Assembly: GCA_030248215.1 (NCBI GenBank)
Contig: JASANG010003338.1
Span: forward strand, 124,001-188,000
Origin: Enoplolaimus lenunculus
Taxonomy: Eukaryota > Nematoda > Enoplea > Enoplida > Thoracostomopsidae
DNA length: 64,000 nt
Reading direction: 5' to 3'
Shown here: positions 58,601 through 64,000 of the stretch, piece after piece
Numbering within the stretch: position 1 is the stretch's first letter
Layout of the letters: every line of letters begins with the position of its first letter
Position numbers and translations under genes: made by a program
Notes under the pieces: generated by a model
The model's input: the letters and a program-made list of their open reading frames with translations, nothing else
What the model was told of the DNA's origin: nothing
Databases searched by the model: none

Positions 58601-61234
58601 CGCTGGCACATTGAAAAAAATTTGCACCACACACCGTACGATTACAGTGCGTCTCGTCGGACGAATCTGGGCAATCGGGCTGGCCATCACATCGCCATTC
58701 TTTCGAAATGCATTTACCATCGTTACACCGCCACGAATGCGCTGTAAAACACAACATAAGAACAAATCTCTACGTTATGTTTTCGTAAAAATGTTACGTC
58801 ACCAAGGATCAAACTTAACACTTAATGTACAGAACACGAATATAGCAACAAAACCAGTACAACCGTTCGACTTATTTCTCAACCTTAACTCATTCCATCT
58901 ACTACAAAACTGACAGCAATTACACAAAAATTATAATTTATAAAATAGCGAAATCAGATGGAACAATAAAAACACAACTCGTTTATCGTAAGCACAGAAG
59001 CTACACGGGAACTTTCTGAAAACGACACTGATTAATACATTGTTGACGGGAGGTTTAGCGGCAAATACTTTAAAATACGATATACCGCAAATACTTTCAA
59101 ATACGACAAATTAAGTACCTGATGAACAGGATTTCCGAGAAAAATGAAGCTCTTGAGGCCTACAATTCATTTCATCTGAACTGTCCCGGCAATCACTCAC
59201 ACCGTCACATCGCCAATCTGCAGGAATGCATCTTTTATCAACGCATGTGAATTCGCTGGTTCGACATGGCTTGTAAGCTGAAATTCCATGTTGAACGTAA
59301 AAACCATACAATCATTCATTAGAATCGTCCAAATTAGTCCTTGAAACATCAAAAATGTCTGAAATGTATTCATTTTATACTTTTCGCCAAACTCTGCACA
59401 CACGCTCGTTGCTTTAGAAAAGCTTTTGTTGCAGTCGAATGTTACGAGATGGTATATAATATAAGTAGCGCATTTTTGAATTTTTTTCAATATATTGTAC
59501 ACTAATAAAGAGTTACAGAGAAACCTATCAAGACAATGTTTTTAGTTGTATTGATAAAAGTTGTAATACAACTTCCGTTTGTAAACGACAAGTAATAGTT
59601 CCAAGTCGTAAACAACAAGTTTAAAAGAAAATGATACTCTAGTTACTAACCGCAATGCAACTCATCCTCGCCGTTCGGACAATCCATCTCATGGTCACAT
59701 TTCCACTGCTGGAAAATGCACTCCCCGTCACCACACGTGAATTCTAATGCATGATCACAAACTTCTCTGCTGCAGTTTGCACGCTACAATGACATCATAT
59801 CATAAGTTGGAAAATTCATAAAATAATGTAACTAGCAGAGGTTCATTGCTAACTTCGAATAATCCCAGAAAACAAGTCAACTCAAATCGTTTCTCAAAAT
59901 ACTAGTTTTTTCACGCAATCACATCATATCAAAAAAAGATATCATACTTCATCGCTGCCATCAGGACAATCTGACTGACCATCGCACATCCAATGCTGTG
60001 GCACGCAGTATGGCGAGCCATTAGACCGAGTTGCATTACACGCGAATTGACTTTCATGACAGGTAAAATTTTCTGCAAAGTTCCATAACAACGTAACAGT
60101 AAAAATATCTAAGTTGGTAAAAGTTCCGTTCACAAAGTGCATCGTAGACAACAAAAATGGTTTAGGTACTGCGTACAAACACTATTTACAGAATTGAGCA
60201 TAGCGTAAGCGGAGTTGAAAAATGATGTTCAGATTATCAGCAATTATGCGTACGATTATAACTAGTAATGTATATCACAATTCACACATACTAACGCAAC
60301 GTTTAGTTTTATATATGTACTTACTACATAATGATAAGCTTTCGTCACTTTTATCATCGCAATCCGGCTCGCCATCACACAACCATCGCTTTGGAATGCA
60401 CGTCCGGCGATCATGGCACATAAAGTCAGATTTCGTGCACTCAACGTGGTTTGAAGCTAAATCGCGTAAAAAGTTTGAATATTCGGCACTAATAAAGGTC
60501 AATTTTTTCCTTCAAATTACAGAAGCCTAACTGACGCCACACACAAACTGGTAAAATTTATATACACATATAGTAAACTGCTCTCTTCCCCATGTGTGCG
60601 TGAGTATGGCGGAACGACATTCTTTTGGCCAGGCTGCTGAGTATTTGGAGTGAGGCCCCAAATTTCAAAACAACTGATGGACTGTAAGCAACTCTGCAAA
60701 TCAGTGAAAGACACTGCAATGATGCGTATCGGTATATGCTTGTCCGTTACCGTTATTGGTAGGTAAACTGCCGCACACTTTTCACTGAACATATTAGGGT
60801 ACATTTACGTGCATATTTCAACAAACAGTAAAGTGTATATCACGCTGATTTCGCATTACTTACAATAATTTATTAATTTAGTTTTGCAACGGGTTGTAGT
60901 ACTAAAACGTGACTTGTTAATAATTATTGGTGTTACGTAATACAGAAATATATTCCAGTCGACGATATGAGCAGCTTAAAATACAAAAAAATTAAAGCAC
61001 ACTGAACTCCTAAAACAGTTCGCCTTAGGACTTATACGTATTTATCAGAGAAAAGCCGTGTAATATGTTTCTTTAAAGTAACAGAGTTTTCAACCTTACG
61101 GCAGTCAAATTCGTCCGAGCCATCTTCGCAATCTGCTGGACCATCACATCGCCATGATTCAGGTATGCAAATTCTGTTCGAGACACATTGAAATTGGCCA
61201 CCGTACGTACAGTTGTTACCTTTAACGCAAGCAA
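52636..61234 (-). CDS. LDLR: LDL-receptor family protein (LDLR/VLDLR-like), 17 exons, N-terminus missing
   Basis: Lipoprotein or yolk endocytic receptor. Exons in transcript order: 61100-61234, 60325-60456, 59948-60072, 59651-59783, 59119-59277, 58241-58741, 57646-57762, 57161-57292, 56772-56953, 56248-56462, 55742-55854, 55296-55441, 54998-55139, 54152-54397, 53527-53615, 53120-53284 and 52636-52686. These total 2,783 nt, about 927 residues, all in phase. Order: eight LDL-A repeats (SDE motifs such as [13 protein letters not shown]), an EGF module, a calcium-binding EGF (DINECL), six YWTD-type blades (VWSD, YWTD, FWTDW, YWAD, YWTDW), an EGF-like module, a stalk of only about 10 residues, a membrane helix ([16 protein letters not shown]) and a tail with [12 protein letters not shown]. 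The NPxY motif drives clathrin uptake in the family. The signal peptide exon must be upstream, beyond 61.25 kb. The acceptor at 56462 was chosen because the nearer TTTTTAG would give a stop. Confidence 0.92.
53120..53284 (-). CDS. LDLR: LDLR cytoplasmic-tail exon with FDNPVY motif
   Basis: Encodes [14 protein letters not shown], where the membrane helix ends, then [16 protein letters not shown] (FDNPVY at 53186-53203) and ESEQYQPST. The exon can end in two ways. The first is a consensus GTGAGT donor at 53114-53119 joining in phase to a 17-codon last exon, 52636-52686 ([16 protein letters not shown], preceded by TGTTTACAG). The second is read-through of the donor, which adds only VSL before a stop. 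Both tails keep the endocytosis motif. Confidence 0.85.
54152..54397 (-). CDS. LDLR: LDLR juxtamembrane EGF-like module with internal duplication
   Basis: Starts [18 protein letters not shown] and ends [19 protein letters not shown], the third EGF-like module that closes the YWTD propeller in the family. Between the third and fourth cysteines is a hydrophilic insertion of about 45 residues. It includes the exact repeat [11 protein letters not shown], encoded by two copies of a 15-bp unit at 54270-54299. The usual human loop here is much shorter (CLLSPKA-like). The reading frame stays open, so the domain is likely functional. Confidence 0.85.
58241..58741 (-). CDS. LDLR: LDLR exon with three LDL-A repeats
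   Basis: A single 501-nt exon covers three LDL-A modules, whereas the other five modules each have their own exon of about 125-160 nt. The first Cys of module 1 comes from the previous exon (KSCSS). Module 2 has an insertion of about 37 residues, rich in Ala/Asn/Gly/Thr, between its second and third cysteines. Between modules 2 and 3 is a Ser/Gly/Thr linker ([16 protein letters not shown]). Each module ends in a calcium-binding D-x-S-D-E motif. Intron loss is the simplest explanation for the fusion. Confidence 0.88.
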
Positions 61235-61756
61235 CTATATAATACTTATAAAGTCTTAAATTTCACGCCGTTGCTTAAAATCTTAGCGTGGATATATCGC
61301 AAGGTTGCGCTGGGTAGCGAAAAAATCAAAATTTTCCAAACAGATTATTTGTAACAAATTTTTCGTAGTTTTTTCTGTTTTTTCAGAACATCTGCACATA
61401 ATTATTGCGTAACTATAAAAATTCATAGATCGACAGCAGTTACTTAAAGAATACAGCAATACATTTGCTGAATTCTCGGTTCCAAATCACCGAGAGTCAA
61501 AAAACAGGGACTTGTCGAGACCGAGACTCCCATCCCTGGCGCTGGACCCTTCAAAGATTTCAGTTACCTCGAGCTAAGGTTATTCTGATCGCGAATTCGT
61601 TCTAAGATACATAACCGGCGGCGCTATTCTAGCAGTCGTCAGCGACAAATGGTAACCATGGGCTATATTATTTATTTGCCTATCCAATCTAAATAATTTT
61701 TGTACGCATGTGACATGCTTGTTTGTGTGTATATCCAAGTGCATTGCATTATATAG

Positions 61757-62130
61757 TAGAGATGTCTCAATGTCGGGCCCCGGCACCGGGACCGGGGCCG
61801 AAGCCATACGGTACCATGGATGGAACCAGATAAAGATTTAAACAGAATGTAAAACGTAACCAGATTATATCGGAAGCGTAATGGGAACAACAAGATTATA
61901 AATATTGGGATGCTAATTGAAAAGTTCACGTGTTACAATATTTTGAATTTGCAATCAGAATCAGACCTAATTGTGAATCTAGTTTTAACCTAAACCGTAT
62001 CTCTTTCTACCCAACTTTTCACCCGTACGTAAAAGGTACATAAAATTTAAAATTTAATGTATTTTGCTGGCCCCGTCCCCGGTGCCGTGCCTCGGGCCCC
62101 AGGTAAAATCCTGGCAACGAGACATCACTA
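61757..62130. mobile_element. hAT-like miniature element 1
   Basis: Starts TAGAGATGTCTC and ends GAGACATCACTA (inverted, one mismatch), 374 bp. The flanking octamers TTATATAG and CTTTATAG match at 6 of 8 positions, as expected of a decayed 8-bp target duplication. The sub-terminal regions are strongly GC-rich inverted blocks (GGGCCCCGGCACCGGGACC against CCCCGGTGCCGTGCCTCGGG). The interior is AT-rich and non-coding. Confidence 0.65.
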
Positions 62131-62137
62131 CTTTATA

Positions 62138-63000
62138 GTACGTATACTTGCTGGCAGTGTATGGTCGACATAGTTTATGACAAAAGTAGTTAGAGGGGTG
62201 AACTGCGTTGCGCAGTGGTAGAGCACTTGCCTGGAAATCCGTGTATTGCCGGTTCGAAACCACCCGTAACCAGCTTTTCCAGCTGTTTAATTAAAAAGGT
62301 CTGATGTCCCGGACTCCCGGTTCTTACCTAGACTGCCATGAGGGCAACGCCGTGAGCGCAATATAAATTGCCGCGATTTATACACAGCATCCGGTCGAAA
62401 ATATTGTGTAATGCAATATAGTGCAGTGCATTGTATGCGTAGTACGCCTGCTGGCAACATACGGTCGACATATAGTCGACGATAGAAGCAGTTGTAGAGG
62501 CGCGCTGAGCGGCACAATGGTAGAGCGGTTGCCTCGAAATTCGTATATTGCTGGTTCGAAAAAACCCGTAACCCGCTTTTCCAGCTGTTTAATTAAAAAG
62601 GTCAGATGTCCCGGCCTCCCGGTTCTTACCTAAACTGCCATGAGGGCAACGCCGTGAGTGTGATGTAAATTGCCGCGCTTCATACACAGCATCCGGTCGA
62701 AAATATGGTAGACGGACAAGGGATGCCTTTGTTGAAACTTGGGACATGTAAGCAGGTAAGACATGCAAGTATGTTATGCGCCCATGCAATAAAGTGCAGT
62801 GCATTGTATGCGTAGTACGCTTGCTGGCAGCATACGGTTGACATATAGTCGACGACAGAAGCAGTTGCAGAGACGGGCTGAGTGGCACAGTGGTAGAGCA
62901 CTTGCCTCGGATCCGTAGGTCGCCAGTTCGAAACCACCCACAGCCCGCTCTTCTAACTACTTGAAAAAGGTCCGAAGTCCCGGTTCCTACCAAAACTGAT
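62138..63000 (+). repeat. Tandem array of three tRNA-derived SINE-like units
   Basis: Three head-to-tail units, starting near 62138, 62440 and 62813. Each has a lead TACGCTTGCTGGCAGCATAC-like block and then a tRNA-like body: box A (GCGCAGTGGTAGAGCACTTG) and box B (GGTTCGAAACC) at about 62197-62272, 62499-62572 and 62871-62943. Each body is followed by a shared tail (CAGCTGTTTAATTAAAAAGG; CCATGAGGGCAACGCCGTGA in units 1 and 2). The second box B is degraded to GGTTCGAAAAAACC. None folds as a clean tRNA, and adjacent tRNA-like bodies share the same non-tRNA tail, so I call them SINEs or SINE-derived satellites, not tRNA genes. Confidence 0.75.
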
Positions 63001-63295
63001 GGTTATACGTATATAACTACAACAGCACTAATCTGATTCATATGAAAGAGCAAAGTTCCGTTGATGACGTGTATATTCACACCTGTACCACAAACGAAAC
63101 TTGTTGGCGCTCGTTCGGTTTAGAGGGAAAATAAGGGAACCAGAATTTTGCGAAAATTGTGATACATTCGTTCACAGCCCAACATGAGGATTCCAAAAAT
63201 ATGCAATTTGACTAAATTCCGAAAAAAATTTTTTTCGAAACTTTCATAAGAGAGGGACACGTGTGAAAAAATAGAAAAATAAGTTAAGTATCATT

Positions 63296-63728
63296 TACGG
63301 ATGTGCAGTTTAAATGGCATCGGTTTCGGTAATAATCGGCACTTTTCGTGAGTATCTTCCGGCACTGAAAAAAATTGCCGATTCTTAGATTGCAGATATT
63401 TTTTGCACATAAGAGTCAGCTGGAAGTCTATCAATCGATTCCTTGCCGTATGTCAGTTTGTCTGATCAGGAAAACTGTTATCTCTGGTGATTTTGTGTTT
63501 GAAAAAATTAATTGAAATGAACCTCTCTCATAAAATTATAATCGTTTATAGTGGTTGGGGCTTATATCTTCGCATAATGACATAATGTAGTATCCTATCT
63601 GTTCGTTAAGCATGATGTACTAAAGTTGAATTCGCATCGGCATCGGTTCGGCATCGATATTGGTTCGGCATCGGCAAACATTCAAAATAAGAATCTTTTG
63701 GAACATATCGGCAGAGGGCACATCCCTA
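63296..63728. mobile_element. hAT-like miniature element 2
   Basis: Starts TACGGATGTGC and ends GCACATCCCTA (inverted, one mismatch), 433 bp. The flanking octamers GTATCATT (63288-63295) and GCATCATT (63729-63736) match at 7 of 8 positions, an 8-bp target duplication typical of hAT elements. The interior has GGCATCGGTTTCGG words near both ends and no coding sequence. Confidence 0.75.
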
Positions 63729-64000
63729 GCATCATTTGAACTGTCTAAAAGTTATAGTTTCAATGCGAGAAGCTCCTCACTCTTGATAGTTTATATTTTT
63801 TGTTTACAATACACGTTTAAGTTTTCCAAATAACTTTTTTCGTTCTCCTTACCAAGCAGCTATACATCACGTACCGTGCGTAACGTACTATGTATACACT
63901 AGGGTGCAACCGGAAATCCGGTTTCAATTCCGGTAAAATTTTACTAGAATTAGAAATTCCGGCATTAAATTGTGGTCAGTGGAACTATACTAAAAATGAC

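Larger units (their letters stand above)
61235..64000. other. Upstream of the last LDLR exon: repeat-rich, no gene found
   Basis: Should contain the LDLR 5' intron and possibly further exons, but I found no signal-peptide or LDL-A coding stretch. It holds a hAT-like element (61757-62130), a SINE array (62138-63000), another hAT-like element (63296-63728) and the start of a CCGG-family repeat at 63899 (AGGGTGCAACCGGAAATCC), cut by the window edge. Confidence 0.6.

Noticed and set aside
60517-60804. 95-codon minus-strand frame between two LDLR exons
   Set aside because: It lacks the Cys pattern of LDL-A or EGF modules and breaks the phase between exons 61100-61234 and 60325-60456, which already join correctly.
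62197-62943. Three possible tRNA genes with box A and box B
   Set aside because: All share the same non-tRNA leader and tail, the second has a damaged box B, and none folds into a clean cloverleaf; SINE origin fits better.

Overview
The window is nuclear DNA from an animal, most likely an invertebrate. It is AT-rich, with many short exons bounded by GT-AG introns of roughly 100 bp to over 4 kb. The protein families are metazoan: VPS13D, a synaptotagmin-type double-C2 protein, and an LDL receptor. I cannot fix the phylum from sequence alone. All gene models were built by hand from splice signals and reading-phase bookkeeping, with no alignment software.

Layout: (1) 36-26934, + strand: the C-terminal part (about 2,040 residues in 42 exons) of VPS13D, a bridge-like lipid-transfer protein. 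The 5' half lies upstream of the window. (2) 26935-36236: about 9.3 kb with no convincing gene; it holds several miniature inverted-repeat elements and one orphan candidate exon. (3) 36237-50678, + strand: a complete 10-exon gene for a 577-residue membrane-anchored double-C2 (synaptotagmin-like) protein. Its introns are packed with miniature transposons and a 560-bp minisatellite. (4) 50679-52635: a convergent intergenic stretch with a recent tandem duplication of about 274 bp. (5) 52636-61234, - strand: an LDLR/VLDLR-family receptor with at least 8 LDL-A repeats, two EGF modules, a six-bladed YWTD propeller, a third disulfide-rich EGF-like module, a transmembrane helix and an FDNPVY endocytosis motif. 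Its signal-peptide exon is not identified. (6) 61235-64000: repeats, including two hAT-like elements and a three-unit tandem array of a tRNA-derived SINE.

The three genes do not form a pathway; each acts alone: VPS13D in lipid transfer at organelle contacts, the C2 protein in membrane or vesicle binding, and LDLR in lipoprotein or yolk uptake. The most unusual signal is a family of three roughly 265-bp elements at 28352-28626, 35398-35668 and 38084-38359. They have piggyBac-like TTAA/CCC termini, yet they enclose a tRNA-like box A/box B (a Pol III promoter). No retrovirus-like, LTR or Polinton-type element was recognised.
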